Positions 11,520-22,271 of a stretch of DNA of 64,000 nt are shown here, one piece after another. The stretch is from assembly GCF_033473495.1 (NCBI RefSeq), contig NC_088937.1:1116001-1180000 (forward strand), read 5' to 3'. A program made the position numbers and the translations under genes. This DNA comes from Cercospora beticola (Eukaryota > Ascomycota > Dothideomycetes > Mycosphaerellales > Mycosphaerellaceae). The notes beneath the pieces are model-generated. The model was not told where the DNA came from. It did not search any database and was given only the letters and a program-made list of their open reading frames with translations. The first letter of the stretch is position 1, and the number at the start of each line of letters is the position of its first letter.

Positions 11520-11664
11520 AAAGAAGTCACCTACTGGAGCAACGAGTCTCCGGAAGCTGCCGTCGAGGGCAGCCAGAGACTCTACACCACCAGTAGCAGC
11601 GGACGTTGACGACGAAGACGAGGAAACGGATGACGAGTTACGATTAATGGTGAAAACGACATGA
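11520..11664 (+). other. Possible true C-terminus of the XRCC4-like gene in a shifted frame
   Basis: In the +1 frame relative to the upstream ORF, translation continues from about 11500 as NVGEKKSPTGATSLRKLPS and ends in an acidic DEDEETDDEL stretch at 11664. The composition suits the tail of an XRCC4-like protein. No convincing splice pair links the frames: one weak option is CAA|GTCACG at 11396 with an acceptor at 11510. Confidence 0.4.
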
Positions 11665-12383
11665 AGCGTGTCCGGCCTTTTTATATGCGTATGTTTTCTT
11701 CCACTTTGTGGTGTGCTTGTTCATCATGCACCAATGCGGCAATTGCTGCAGGGGTCGATCTGCGTAGTACCGCTTGTACAACAGCGGAAGAACCGAATGG
11801 ACGGTACGTGTTACGGTGCTGCGAACATGTCTCGAGGGCAGTGATGTAGGCAGTAGTACTGTGAATTGACGCGCCGCATTATGCTCGCTGGCGCATGGAG
11901 CGAAGGAGTGAGTGACGCCGTCTTGTCAGCCTTACAGCTAAGCTCCAAGCCAGTGGTGGAGCGGAACGTCGGAGGCTAGAGTTTGAGAGTTGCGCGATTG
12001 CGGTTCGTCGTGCGAGTGACGAGCGATTCCTCTCCGTGTCATTGCTGTCATGCTCTCTCGTATTGTCGGCCACAGTACTCATCACCCACGCCTGAACAAG
12101 CCCGCATTATTGTCGCGCGCCCCCAGCGCCATTGTTGCCATTGTTGCCGCAACGCCCTGTCCGGCCCACGCGAGACCCTCGTTTCTTCCGCGAAACCTCA
12201 CCACCACGACCGCGTCTGTCTTCCACTGGCTGCCGCCGCGCCGACCCACGTCCCTCGCGCAACCCACCGCGAGCTTCTGCTAGCTGCGGCCTCACTTCAG
12301 TCGCTTGCGACAACGTCACCTCGGCCACCACCAGTCGTCGCGCACCCATGCTGCGATTGCGATGATCGCCCGCTTGCGATAAC
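11665..12383. other. Intergenic: 3' flank and GC-rich 5' leader of the 861-aa gene
   Basis: About 720 bp with no supportable gene. The last 100 bp is C-rich and pyrimidine-rich, like a fungal promoter or 5' UTR, and ends in two tiny uORFs (listed separately). Confidence 0.4.
12348..12382 (+). promoter_or_regulatory. Two overlapping micro-uORFs directly before the main start
   Basis: uORF1 at 12348..12365 reads MLRLR-stop; its TGA overlaps the ATG of uORF2 (ATGA). uORF2 at 12362..12382 reads MIARLR-stop, and its TAA is one base before the main ATG at 12384 (TAACATG). If these lie in the mRNA leader they would allow stop-restart translation. Transcript start is unknown. Confidence 0.55.
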
Positions 12384-14969
12384 ATGCAAGACAAGCAAAA
12401 ATGGATTCCCACCAGAGAGGAGCAAGCCGACCTCGAGGCCATCGATGCCGAGCTGCAGCGCATGCGCGAGCACATCACCACCGATCCCTATGTTATGACC
12501 ATTCCGCAGGATGTTGAGCCGCGCTACCACCATCACTACGAGGCTCAGGCGAAGCAATGGCTGTACAGCACGCCCTTCAGCGAAGGCGAGCACGAGGCTA
12601 CGCAGTACCTGACTTTCCACTACCACGAGCCAGGCAAGGGCATGTACATGTTGCACAACAGCCGGCCCATCGGTGAGCCCAGCGCAAATGGTCACCGGGA
12701 CAAACCACGACCAGGAACTGGCGCGAACACACCAAGTGGCGGCGTGAAGAAGACGATCAGCTTCAGCGCATACAAGAAGGGGAAGCAGACCGGAGACACG
12801 GCAACGCCTGAGCGAGGCGCCGCAACGAGCGAGGATGCGCCGGCAAAACAGCCAGCAGTGAAAGGTCCCATTGAGCGAGTGAAGGCCGAGACGCAGGAAA
12901 TGCTGGCAGCAGTGGCAGAAGAGACAGAGGACATCCAAAAGATGCAGAAAGAGAAGTCACCAGAACAGGGAGATCTGAAGCGTAAGAGGGACCAAAAAGA
13001 TGAAGGACCGCAGCAACGTGAGAAGAAGTCAGAGGGCGAGTTGGCTCCCAGCAGTAAGAAGCAAAAGGTAGAGGTCCCGCCCCGAGCAATCTCGGGCTCA
13101 CAGGACGCAAAGCCCTCAAAAGTACCGAAAGAGAGTAAGCTCGTCGACGGCGACAAGCACGACGCAGAGTCTGGTCTTCCGCCACGCCTTTCGCCAGGTA
13201 TGCCACCGCGACTGTCTCCCGGCCTTCCGGCGAAATTGTCACCTCTGCACCCAACAGCTACACCTCCTGTGCCTGCGAACACACATGTTCAACAGGACAC
13301 TGCCAAGATTCCAGAGAAGTTACCTTCAAGGCTTTCGCCATCGATACCAGAAAACATCGCCAAAGCACTCAAAGCCCGCGCCAATTCCTCAAAACCCGCA
13401 GCTTCAAGTACGATTCAAAAGGACAAAGACAACAAACTTACTCCACTGAAAAAGTCGGATGGAATATCCAAGCACAAATCTCCTGTACCACGCAATGGCC
13501 ATCGTGCCAGATCCGGCAGTCCGTCGGCTCCATCTGAGGGTGATGCTAAAGCTGTGACGGTGGATGCTAGACCTCGTGACAAGAGCCCACCACCATCGCA
13601 GGACGAAGAGATTGTAGTTGCCAAAGTCTCCAAAACGAAGTCGGCTGAAAAGGTTGAGACTGCAGAGAAGCCGCGGCTGTTAGTTCGCCTCAAGTTTAGA
13701 CGAGCGCGCAGAGATGACATTCTTCGAATATTGAAGATGCGCTCCAAACCAGACAAGAGTATGCTTGTCCCAACGACTTCCGCGGCAGAGCCCGCAACAT
13801 TCGCGAAGCCATCTGACAAGCGGAGCGATGACCGCAAAGAGGACGCGGCAAAAGTGAAGGGAGTTGCGCAGAAGGTTGGACCTGGCAAGAAGAAGGAGAA
13901 GGCGTCGGTTGAAGAACCACCAGAGAAGCATGCCGAGAAGACAGTTCCCAAGCAGCCGGAAAAGCGGCCGGTCAAGGCATCAGAAAAGGCGGCTTCACCG
14001 AAACGAAAAGCGGAAGACGACAAGCAGGGCCCGGCTGCTAAGCGCAAGAAACTGGAGCCAAGCGATGCACGGAGGGAACCTTCAACGCCAGCACAGCGCG
14101 ATGTGGAATCGCCAGCTGCTCCGAAATCAGGACAGCATAATACACCTGGAACACGTAAAGATATTCTATCGCAAGCAATGCGGCGGGAACAGTCACAGGA
14201 CAGCAACGCCACGCACACTCCTCCAGCAACTTCCAGCACGCCAAGCGTCGCAGGCAACTTGCAGCCCAATGGCATCAGCAGGCCACCTTCCAGCCAGCCG
14301 AGCAGTAAGACGCCGAGGCAGAATGCTTTCGAGGTTGAGCAGAAGCGCTTGGAAGTTCTGGGCCGGGAGCTGAAGCACGCCGCAACTGCTCACCTGAACC
14401 ATTCGCAGACCCCAGTGGACCAGAAACTGGCTGCCGTAAAGTCTGTGGAGTCCTTTCTCTGCTATATGTTGGCTTTCACATGTGCGGATGAAGCTGCTGC
14501 CGCAGCCGACCCCAGGCAGGTGCCACCGTATAGGCTGTGGCGCACTCTCAACGGTCTGTATGCTTTTGTCAAGCGCATCACTGACGCATATCTGCCTTTG
14601 AGTGGTTTGATCTGTTCATTGGGCGTGGTGTTCAACTCTCGCATTCTGGAAATCAGCACTGTCCTTGCGGATCCGCCTAGTCAGCACACATTCGTCGATG
14701 TGGCGCAGTTGCTGCAAAAAGCTGTCGCAGGAGCAGACGAGAAGCTTGACATCGATGCACTGCAGGATAGCTTCCCAAGGTGCTGGAAAGAGAGGGCGAA
14801 GAAGATGCCCGCGAATGATAAGCTAGATCCCACGAAGCTCGGTGGACAGTACAAGCTCCCTCTGGGACCCGCCACGACACCTGTGCGCGCAGCTCGAGCT
14901 GGGCATGCAATGTTACGAGAATGGATGGACCGAGAGAAGGTCGATTACAGCTTGAAGTTGAAGCTCTAA
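12384..14969 (+). CDS. Uncharacterised 861-aa protein with conserved-looking ends and a basic disordered middle
   Basis: A single exon. I do not recognise the family. The N-terminal 90 residues are structured-looking (WIPTREEQADLEAIDAELQR, then a His-rich YHHHYEAQAKQWLYSTPF and QYLTFHYHEPGKGMYML). Residues about 95-640 are low-complexity Lys/Pro/Ser/Glu with three PPRLSPG-type repeats and several nuclear-localisation-like clusters such as KRKR and KKQK. The last 220 residues form a mostly helical domain (KSVESFLCYMLAFTCADEAA, then LWRTLNGLYAFVKRITDAY) and end with a compact LREWMDREKVDYSLKLKL tail. This layout suggests a nuclear chromatin or transcription-associated scaffold, but that is inference only. 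The start is the ATG right after two micro-uORFs. Confidence 0.85.
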   Translation: MQDKQKWIPTREEQADLEAIDAELQRMREHITTDPYVMTIPQDVEPRYHHHYEAQAKQWLYSTPFSEGEHEATQYLTFHYHEPGKGMYMLHNSRPIGEPSANGHRDKPRPGTGANTPSGGVKKTISFSAYKKGKQTGDTATPERGAATSEDAPAKQPAVKGPIERVKAETQEMLAAVAEETEDIQKMQKEKSPEQGDLKRKRDQKDEGPQQREKKSEGELAPSSKKQKVEVPPRAISGSQDAKPSKVPKESKLVDGDKHDAESGLPPRLSPGMPPRLSPGLPAKLSPLHPTATPPVPANTHVQQDTAKIPEKLPSRLSPSIPENIAKALKARANSSKPAASSTIQKDKDNKLTPLKKSDGISKHKSPVPRNGHRARSGSPSAPSEGDAKAVTVDARPRDKSPPPSQDEEIVVAKVSKTKSAEKVETAEKPRLLVRLKFRRARRDDILRILKMRSKPDKSMLVPTTSAAEPATFAKPSDKRSDDRKEDAAKVKGVAQKVGPGKKKEKASVEEPPEKHAEKTVPKQPEKRPVKASEKAASPKRKAEDDKQGPAAKRKKLEPSDARREPSTPAQRDVESPAAPKSGQHNTPGTRKDILSQAMRREQSQDSNATHTPPATSSTPSVAGNLQPNGISRPPSSQPSSKTPRQNAFEVEQKRLEVLGRELKHAATAHLNHSQTPVDQKLAAVKSVESFLCYMLAFTCADEAAAAADPRQVPPYRLWRTLNGLYAFVKRITDAYLPLSGLICSLGVVFNSRILEISTVLADPPSQHTFVDVAQLLQKAVAGADEKLDIDALQDSFPRCWKERAKKMPANDKLDPTKLGGQYKLPLGPATTPVRAARAGHAMLREWMDREKVDYSLKLKL

Positions 14970-15296
14970 GGATGAGCTACGTTTGAATAGCGAAGTAATG
15001 GCGTTTAGGGAAATGGCTAGAAAGCGAAGTCCGACGCAGATCGGCAGAATACGGCATTGCGATTGAACGGACGAACACGGCGGAGGCTACATGTTTTGGT
15101 TTGTGAGCTCGATCTTTGCATCTTGAGCTGAATGACGATATACCCCCGATAGCAATTGTGAGCTACAGGACCTTTCTACGTCTTCATTAATGAGAGGGCA
15201 TGAATATGAAATCATGTTTGGAAACTGCGTGCTCCTTTTTCTCCCCATCGATGCTAGACGCCCCTAGTGCTGTCATCGCGCCACTGACACCTTGAT
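14970..15296. other. Convergent intergenic region
   Basis: About 330 bp between the stop codons of two converging genes. It should hold both 3' UTRs; nothing else is visible. Confidence 0.4.
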
Positions 15297-18031
15297 TTAT
15301 GACAAGAATGAATTGCGAGACACTTCCCATTCGCTGTCGAGGAAACCCATCGCATGCACGCCTTCAAGTCCCTTGGCCAACATTCTTCGATCTGTCACCA
15401 GCCAATCTGGCTGTGCAGTTCCCGGTACCATCGGCACCAACCTCGCGGCAACCTCCAAACTGGCTTCATCGATACCCCAAACGACCAGTTCTAAGCGCTC
15501 ATTCGGCATCGGCCGGAGGAATGTGGCAGCTAATCCGAAACCAGTATCATCTGTGTACTCTGCAGGCAAGTCAAAAGAATTTCGTATCGAGATACGCCCA
15601 TTCTGTATTCTAATGGCATAGTCTGCAGAGTACCCAAGTGGAAGATCGTCGCCAATAACTACACTGATGATGTTTCCTGTCGCTTGAACCGCCGCATCAT
15701 AGTCGGGCGTGATGGCAGTGTCGGCCGCGAAGTATTGACACAGATTTCGTGAGATCTGGAGTGCGATATGTCTCGCTTCCGACGAATGCTCGACTATTTG
15801 GAAGGCGCCTTGCGTGCGAAGAATCGAGTCCATTTGACCGAGCTGTCGGCCAAGTCGTGAGAGCGCAGTGGACGCTAGATTGTCAGACGATGCTTGTTCC
15901 ATGCCCCATTCGCCCTTGCGTCTCAACACTGTCCAATTGGTGTCATTCCCGAGTGGTGGCAAGTCTAGACGCTGACTGTCCAGAATAAAGCCAAAGCAGT
16001 CGCTAAAGTGCGATGGTAGCTGGAGCATCCTGATGTTGGTCGTTCGCAGAGTGCAGCTTCCCGTGGCGGCGTTGTACAGCATTTCAATATGGCCCAGCTG
16101 CCCAGGAGTAGTAAGCTGCAATGCCTTCACACCAAACTTTGGACCAGTGTCGGCTGGTGAAGCTACCGTGAGCGTAAAGTTGCACAGTCCGCTGCGAGTG
16201 GTTTCAGGCTTGTATGACTTGAGCTGCTCCTGGTAGAATGCTCGTAATGGATCCGTAGTGAATACACCTTCCCAAAAGTGTGGATAGCCCGGCCACTCTA
16301 TGTAAGTAGAATTTGCCCCCGTTTCCTGAATGTACTGATGCATGGATCTTGAATGATACGCTGGGACGTTGTCGTCTGCACCTCCGTGTTGTTGGAGAAC
16401 TGGTATACCCTTTGCATTCGAAAGGAGCAGTTCGTGTCTGTAGCTATTCAACGAGGCTTGCACAATGGCTGTCCTGCTGGGATCTGCAATCTGCCAGAAC
16501 GTGTAGGGCACATAGTTCTGTATCGATGAGTATCCGCTCAGTGGAGCGGCCGCGATGATGTTGTCTGGATGATGGAGAAGTGTGTACCAGGTGCCTTGCC
16601 CGCCATTGCTATGCCCTGCCACCAGCCACTTCTCGACGTCTACGCCGGGCCCCTCCCATTCATTGTGCTGGATCCAATTGATGATCATTTTTAGCGCAGC
16701 CTGAACATCTGGAAATCCCCAAGCATGCCAGTCATCGCCGCTCCATGGCGTGCCGCCAGTAGGTAGCAGCACCCAGGCCGCAAGATCTGGCAAAGGCTCC
16801 AAAGCGAGGCGAACTGAGTCCCATTCAGCTTCCACACCTGCACCGTGCAGGCCCAATAGCACAGGCAGCGAGTCGTTCTTCTGCACGGGTTCTATAGCTT
16901 TGGCGGATGGCGGTCGAAGAATTGCATATGACACGATTCCAGATGGATGAAGAAAGGTTACCTTGTGTGGTTCTCCTACACGTCGATGCACGACATCTGC
17001 AAGAACTGTCAACGACATGCCATACAGCCCGCCACGTCTAATCTTGAAGTCCAGTCTGATCTGCCAGTCCGTTCTAACGCAATCGACACGGAAAGCTATT
17101 GGTCGGGACTGTCCAGGTACAAGGCGAATTTCAGTTTCAGAGAGAATCTCTGCTAAGCAGGCGTTGTGTGTGGCTTCTACTGCATAGACACAGATGTCCA
17201 CCTCGTCGTCATTGCGAAGCACGACCGATGCCCAGGGGCTGGCCAAGTGGGAGCCTTCAGTGAAGTCGAGCACGTCTGATATGAGGACTCCGTTTTGTGG
17301 TTCTAGCCTTGGATGCAGGCCTGCCCACGTTCCTGCGAGAGTGAGGGCGACCTGTAGAGAATGCCTTTCGACGCCGCCCATCGACCTGACATCGCGCACT
17401 AGTCGAATGTCAAGGCGGTGACGACCTGGCTCAAGTCGTAGTGTCGGGAGAGCTCTGCCATAGCTATAGAAGTCGCCACCAACATAGCGAATGTCGTCGA
17501 GCACAAACTCAAGGATCTGGGGCGTGTGCAGTGTCAGTAGCTTGACTGCTCCAGGCTGCACAACAATTTCGCCTCGGAGCCAGGCCTGCCATTGGTACGC
17601 AGTCCAGCCATACACGTTGCGTAGGCTCTCCCAATCAACACTGTTGAAGTCTACCAGGAGCACGACGCCAGCGTGTGCATTGTCTGGCTGTGTGAGGTTA
17701 CCGGAAATGGCTTTCCAGCCTACAGTGCCATTCGCTGCCAGTGAGCTTGGGAATGTGGCATTCTCGTCATACTGTAGCGACCGAAATCCGCCATGGTGCT
17801 CGAGTGGATCAGCTCCCCACACGGCTTCTAATCCTCATTCAGTATCAGCCGTCATAACAAGATGGCATTTATCGCACCTCGCGTGCCAATCTGAAATGGG
17901 CCCAAGACAGACCAGTCTTCCGAGAACCGGTACTGGAGCGATTGGGCATTGGCAGCAGGGTCGTTCAAGGCTGCCTGCAGCGGGACTCCATAGCCCGCCA
18001 GCAGCGAGTACAGGCTACTGATGAGCAGCAT
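15297..18031 (-). CDS. Secreted alpha/beta hydrolase of the S9 peptidase/esterase type
   Basis: Two exons, 18031..17878 and 17827..15297, with a 50-bp intron (GTGCGA..TAG); 894 aa. Exon 1 adds a hydrophobic leader (MLLISSLYSLLAGYGVPLQA) that looks like a signal peptide, and the splice reads QIGTRE-AVWGADPL. A long N-terminal beta-rich region (about 50-330) precedes the hydrolase domain: LPVLLGLHGAGVE (oxyanion loop), WLVAGHSNGGQG (nucleophile Ser in GHSNGG), QQHGGADDNVP (likely Asp region) and WPGYPHFWEG (likely His). A further region of about 300 residues follows. The catalytic core is like prolyl-oligopeptidase/feruloyl-esterase-type enzymes; the substrate cannot be told. N-x-S/T sites agree with secretion. 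It is divergent from the TPT-type transporter. Confidence 0.85.
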
Positions 18032-18451
18032 GAGAACTTTGGCACGATGCGGAAGCCCCAGTGAGGACCGAGGCGCAGGTTGTCATTGGACGCGTGGTGG
18101 TGATGTGTCGATGAGGCGTCGTACCGAAGTCCGAGAGACAGCTGCCCTGCAGGAGGTACCAGACAACAGGTATCTCAAGGCTAAGCATGCAAGGATGCTC
18201 AAACTTCTTTTGATAGACTTTGCCGCATTGCTGTCACTGTCGTCTCGTCGTCGACATTCCTCTCGCGCGTACGAAGCGTACAGACTCCACTACATCCGCG
18301 ACGAGATTGCGCGCCAATCAGGCCGATCGACGCGATAAGGACGCACCCGCTGGTTCCCTGTCCCAGCGGCCACCTCTCGTCTTTCCGCTGCACGCACGAC
18401 ACGCACGACACCACGATGGATTAATGATTCGCACATTCACCTGCGATAGCA
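18032..18451. promoter_or_regulatory. Divergent promoter region (hydrolase / transporter)
   Basis: A 420-bp region between two start codons. Its transporter-proximal end carries overlapping upstream ATGs, listed separately. No other element is apparent. Confidence 0.45.
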
Positions 18452-18612
18452 ATGGTCCCACATGCAACCGGAGGCTTCGAGCGCCGGCGCTCGTCCTCGG
18501 TGAAGCCAAGCCCTGTGAAGACGAAGTTTCCCGACTTTGTCCAGGAGCAGGCCACGTTCGAGGACGAGTTCGAAAATCCATCTCGGGGCCCGAGCCCAAA
18601 ACCTCTTCCTAA
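18416..18612 (+). promoter_or_regulatory. uORFs upstream of and overlapping the transporter start
   Basis: A two-codon uORF, ATG GAT TAA, at 18416..18424 overlaps by one base a second ATG at 18424 (TAATG). The second frame runs for 62 codons to 18612, out of frame with and overlapping the transporter start at 18452. If transcribed, both would lower or condition initiation at the main ATG. Confidence 0.5.
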
Positions 18613-20216
18613 CGGCCTCCCCGCCGGACTACATTCTAGCGAGCGATGGCCTGCGAAGAAGGCCAACACGAACCTATGGAACGGCTGGGAACCACATGGC
18701 CAAGGGGCCACAGGGAAGGCACGGCATGGCAGGCAAAAGAGCTTGAGTGAAGCGATAAATGCAGTCAGGACGAGAGGGCGCGGCGCGAGTATCACGGACA
18801 ACGCGCATGAGATTGCAGAATCGCTCAAGGCGCCCATCTCCTTTAAGCTCGTTGTAGGTGCAGACCCCCCAGACTGGAGCACACCACAAGGCTGACATGC
18901 ACGACGCGTAGGGGCTATGCGTGTTCTGGTACATGACATCGATCGTTACGAACGCCTCATCAAAGGCCATCTTGACCTCATTGCCGATGCCCGTGACGCT
19001 GACCATTGCACAATTCGGCCTGGTCTCTTTTTGGTGTGTCTTTTCGGCATGGTTGGCTAAGCGTAACGCTTCTGTACGGAATGCCCTGCCTGTGCTCAAA
19101 ACCGGAATCAGGAAACCGAGCAAGGAGATCATTATGGCGACGCTACCTCTCACGGCTTTCCAAATCGGTGGTCATATCCTGAATTCAGACGCGATGTCGC
19201 GGATACCGGTCTCGCTGGTGCATACGATCAAGGGATTGTCGCCTCTGATGACGGTCATGGCCTATCGAATATTCCTGAACGTGCGATACTCGATTCCTAC
19301 ATACCTATCGCTGATTCCTTTGACCCTTGGAGTTATCTTGGCGTGCTCAGCGAGTTTCCGAGCCAATTTTCTGGGACTGGTCTATGCGTTCGGCAGTGCA
19401 ATCCTTTTCGTGACGCAGAACATCGTCTCCAAAAAGATCTTCACGGATTCTGCAAGAGCAGAAGCAGATGGCGTTCCCCTGGGTCGCCGGAAGCCGGACA
19501 AGCTGAACCTGCTCTGTTACTCGTCTTTGATGGCCCTCATCATTACATTCCCGATATGGGTGTGGTCGGAAGGCATCACTCTTCTAGGCGACTTCCTGTA
19601 CGATGGATCGATCGACCTGACTGTGCGACCGAACTCTCTGGACCACGGCCGCTTGACAGTGGAATTCTTATTCAACGGTACTTTTCATTTTGGCCAAAGT
19701 CTCGTGGCCTTTGTTTTACTAGGCATGACCTCACCGGTCACTTACTCGGTAGCGAGCTTGATCAAGCGCGTTGCTGTCATCTTATTTGCAATCGTCTGGT
19801 TTGGAAATCCGATGAGCGGAACTCAAGGATTTGGCTTCTTCCTCACATTTCTCGGCCTGTACTTGTACGATCGTACATCGGATGCGGATAAGCAGGATCG
19901 CAAGGTGCGCGAGAAGGATGCAGCTGGCGATCATCTGTTGCCGTTGAGTGTCGGCGATGCGAAGAAGAATGATGCTGGGCCTGGGTTCACTGCGTCGCCT
20001 TTGGCAATGAGTAATGGCGGACATATCTTCGGCGGGATGAGCGGCTATGCGATAGGGAGTTCCGACGCTGGTAGTGGCCCAGGCAGGCCGAACAATGTCT
20101 CCTCGAATGCCAACGGCTCACCGGCATCTCTCGCTTTAGGGACCAAGGCGCAAGAGACTTGGGGTCCGGGCGACAGGGCAAGAGAGCACACGACCGACGG
20201 CAATTATCCGCCATAG
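18452..20216 (+). CDS. Triose-phosphate-translocator-type (SLY41-like) transporter
   Basis: Two exons, 18452..18853 and 18912..20216, with a 58-bp intron (GTAGGT..TAG); 568 aa. The first about 130 residues are hydrophilic, basic and probably cytosolic. Membrane segments start at the splice (SFKLV-GLCVFWYMTSIVTN) and continue through about ten hydrophobic helices, for example LTIAQFGLVSFWCVFSAWL, LVAFVLLGMTSPVTYSVASL and FGFFLTFLGLYLYDR. The pattern TNASSKAIL, the KR-containing last loop (SLIKRVAVI) and length match the TPT family of drug/metabolite transporters, close to yeast Sly41 (ER/Golgi). Substrate is unknown; phosphorylated sugars or nucleotide sugars are typical of the superfamily. 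The C-terminal 120 residues are Gly/Ser-rich and cytosolic. Confidence 0.88.
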
Positions 20217-20722
20217 AGCCCTCCAATCGAACTTATGATGCACTGTGAACTAGTACGACTTTCCCATATCACCGTCTTGTTGAGGTGTGTCCTTACATGC
20301 ATGTGTCTCACCTCGTGACTGTTCCGTGTACGCCGTTGCCAAGCAATATCTCGCATATGTGTGCCTGCTAGGTGCATTCTCTTGGTGCTTTTGTGGCATG
20401 ACCTGTTCCATTCGCATCACAAGTGAGTGGAGATTAGTCGGCATCACCGTGTCAAGTGGAAAATGAGTATTCAAGCAAAGCCATAGCTTCAGGGACTATA
20501 CAAAAATTCTCCTTGGTATCACCTTGCTGCAAGCGCGTACACTTGCATCCCCAACCCCCAGGATTCTTCCTAGATCTGAACACATGCAGAGAGATCGATC
20601 TCAAGCTGCCATTTCCCCTTGCCACGTTCACCTGGGGTAACTGACCTCCATACCCAGCTTCAATGCCACTACATGGTAGACGTGCAAAGTCACATCCATA
20701 CGAGGCTTCTCGATTGCTCCGT
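20217..20722. other. Convergent intergenic region
   Basis: About 500 bp between the stops of the transporter and the peroxisomal carrier. It must hold both 3' UTRs. No gene, tRNA or repeat was found. Confidence 0.4.
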
Positions 20723-21854
20723 CTATGCCTTCTTGGCAATGCTACGGCGAGCCTTGATTGTCGCGTCGTAAAGGGCATCCTTGAAGGCAAACAAGAACGC
20801 AGCTGTGATGACAGACTGGGTGACCTTAGGTCCAATACCTAGCGTATAATGTCAGACACCACAGACATGGGAAGAAGACATGCATGACTTACCGCCATAG
20901 AGGCCACCAACACCCTCCTCCTTGTAGATCCTCTTCAAAGTGGCAGTCATGCCCTCCTTCTTAGCGTCGTTGCTAGCAACGTGTGCTCGCGACTTGACAG
21001 TAATATATGGGTATGTGATCGAGGTTGCGGCAAGCTTGCCCAGTGCACCGAGCAAGAAGCTATCAGTTGGCCCGACCTTCCGCCTCTTCTCGAGAGCTTG
21101 CTTCAGCTGCTCAAAGATGGTGTACTGCAAGATCGGGTTCATGACCAGCACTAAAGCTGGCAGCACACCTGCGAAGAGGCGCAGGAAGCCATCCTCACGG
21201 ATGATCTTCATGAGGGTTGAGATAGTGCCAGGCTGCTTAGCCTTCTGTGGCTTCTCCCCCTCTTTCGTGGGAAGCGACTGGTTGGCTTCGTTCTCGCGTG
21301 CAGTCATGCGGGTGTTGATGACCCAGATGGGGTTTGTGATCATTACTGTCGCAGAGCCAGCGAGAGCACCGGCTGCCATAGACTCCAGAGTGCTCAGCTG
21401 CTTCTTGCCTGTGGACCTTTGGAAGAAGGCACGGGAGAACTCATACCCTGCCGTACATGTCAACCTTTGCAATCAAGCGCGTGGAATAGGCGCAACGCAC
21501 AGTAGTAGTATACGAAGTTGGTGATCGTGATGCCGAACAATGCACTGTCCAGACCGGCATACAAGCCCACGACACCTTCGCGATCGATGATGCGCCTGGC
21601 GGCGTCCAGTGTTCCCGTGGAAGCCTTCTTCTTCTCGACTTGCGCTCGGGTCGATAGGGTGATCAAGGGATATCTGCATTGCTCAGTTGTCTATTTCCTA
21701 GCTATTGCGGCCGCATTGCGCCTGGGACTAACGTCAAAGCCATGGACAAGAGGCCACCTCCCGCTCCTGCCAGAGCGTGCGCGACATTGTCGCTCTGCTG
21801 CTCGGCCGTCGTCTGCTGCGCTGCACTTTCCTGCGACCTTGTCTTAGCCGACAT
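20723..21854 (-). CDS. ANT1: Peroxisomal adenine nucleotide carrier (ANT1/PMP47 type)
   Basis: Four exons, 21854..21733, 21673..21501, 21447..20893 and 20838..20723, with introns of 59, 53 and 54 bp; 321 aa, in frame throughout. It is a mitochondrial-carrier-family protein with three repeats, whose signatures are the peroxisomal variants: MALTYPLITLSTRAQVE, TNPIWVINTRMTA and ITYPYITVKSRAHV. These match yeast Ant1 and Candida PMP47, which import ATP into peroxisomes in exchange for AMP, for activation of fatty acids. The last exon reads GIGPKVTQSVITAAFLFAFKD and ends SIAKKA. The start was chosen by frame; an upstream ATG at 21909 opens a different frame. The gene lies divergent from RNase H2A. 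Confidence 0.93.
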
Positions 21855-21909
21855 TCTTTCGTTGCTTCTGCAGAGGGCGAAGATTGCTGGAGCTCACTTT
21901 CTGCGACAT
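21844..21909 (-). promoter_or_regulatory. Overlapping uORF at the carrier start
   Basis: An ATG at 21909 opens a 21-codon frame ending at 21844, about 10 nt inside the carrier CDS, out of frame with it. It could dampen translation if within the mRNA leader. Confidence 0.4.
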
Positions 21910-22271
21910 GTTGGCGGGCGGAGGTCTTGATGAAGGTAGTACGGCGTCCCGAGTGTCGGCGACGACGGTGGAGGAGCTGCGCAAGGATTAGAGGAAGTTG
22001 GAGAATGAACCTGGCGAAGGCACGCCGGGTTCATCAAGTCACGGGCAGCTTTGCCTGTGAAATGCGTTCATACCGAGGCTCTGCTGTCACGACTTCCAGT
22101 CGATGTCATTCCTTCCCCGGCTTTTCCCTAACGTGGAATTTCCATCATTGTGCTCATATCGGCCTCCGTGGCAGCGACACGTCTCCGGCGCGTCTTCCAA
22201 GACACGAAACTGTAACGCTATTCAGCACTTTGTTCAGACCGCTCCTCACACCTCAGCCAAACACTGCAAAC
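21855..22271. promoter_or_regulatory. Divergent promoter region (carrier / RNase H2A)
   Basis: A 417-bp region between two start codons. Apart from the uORF above, nothing specific is visible. Confidence 0.4.
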
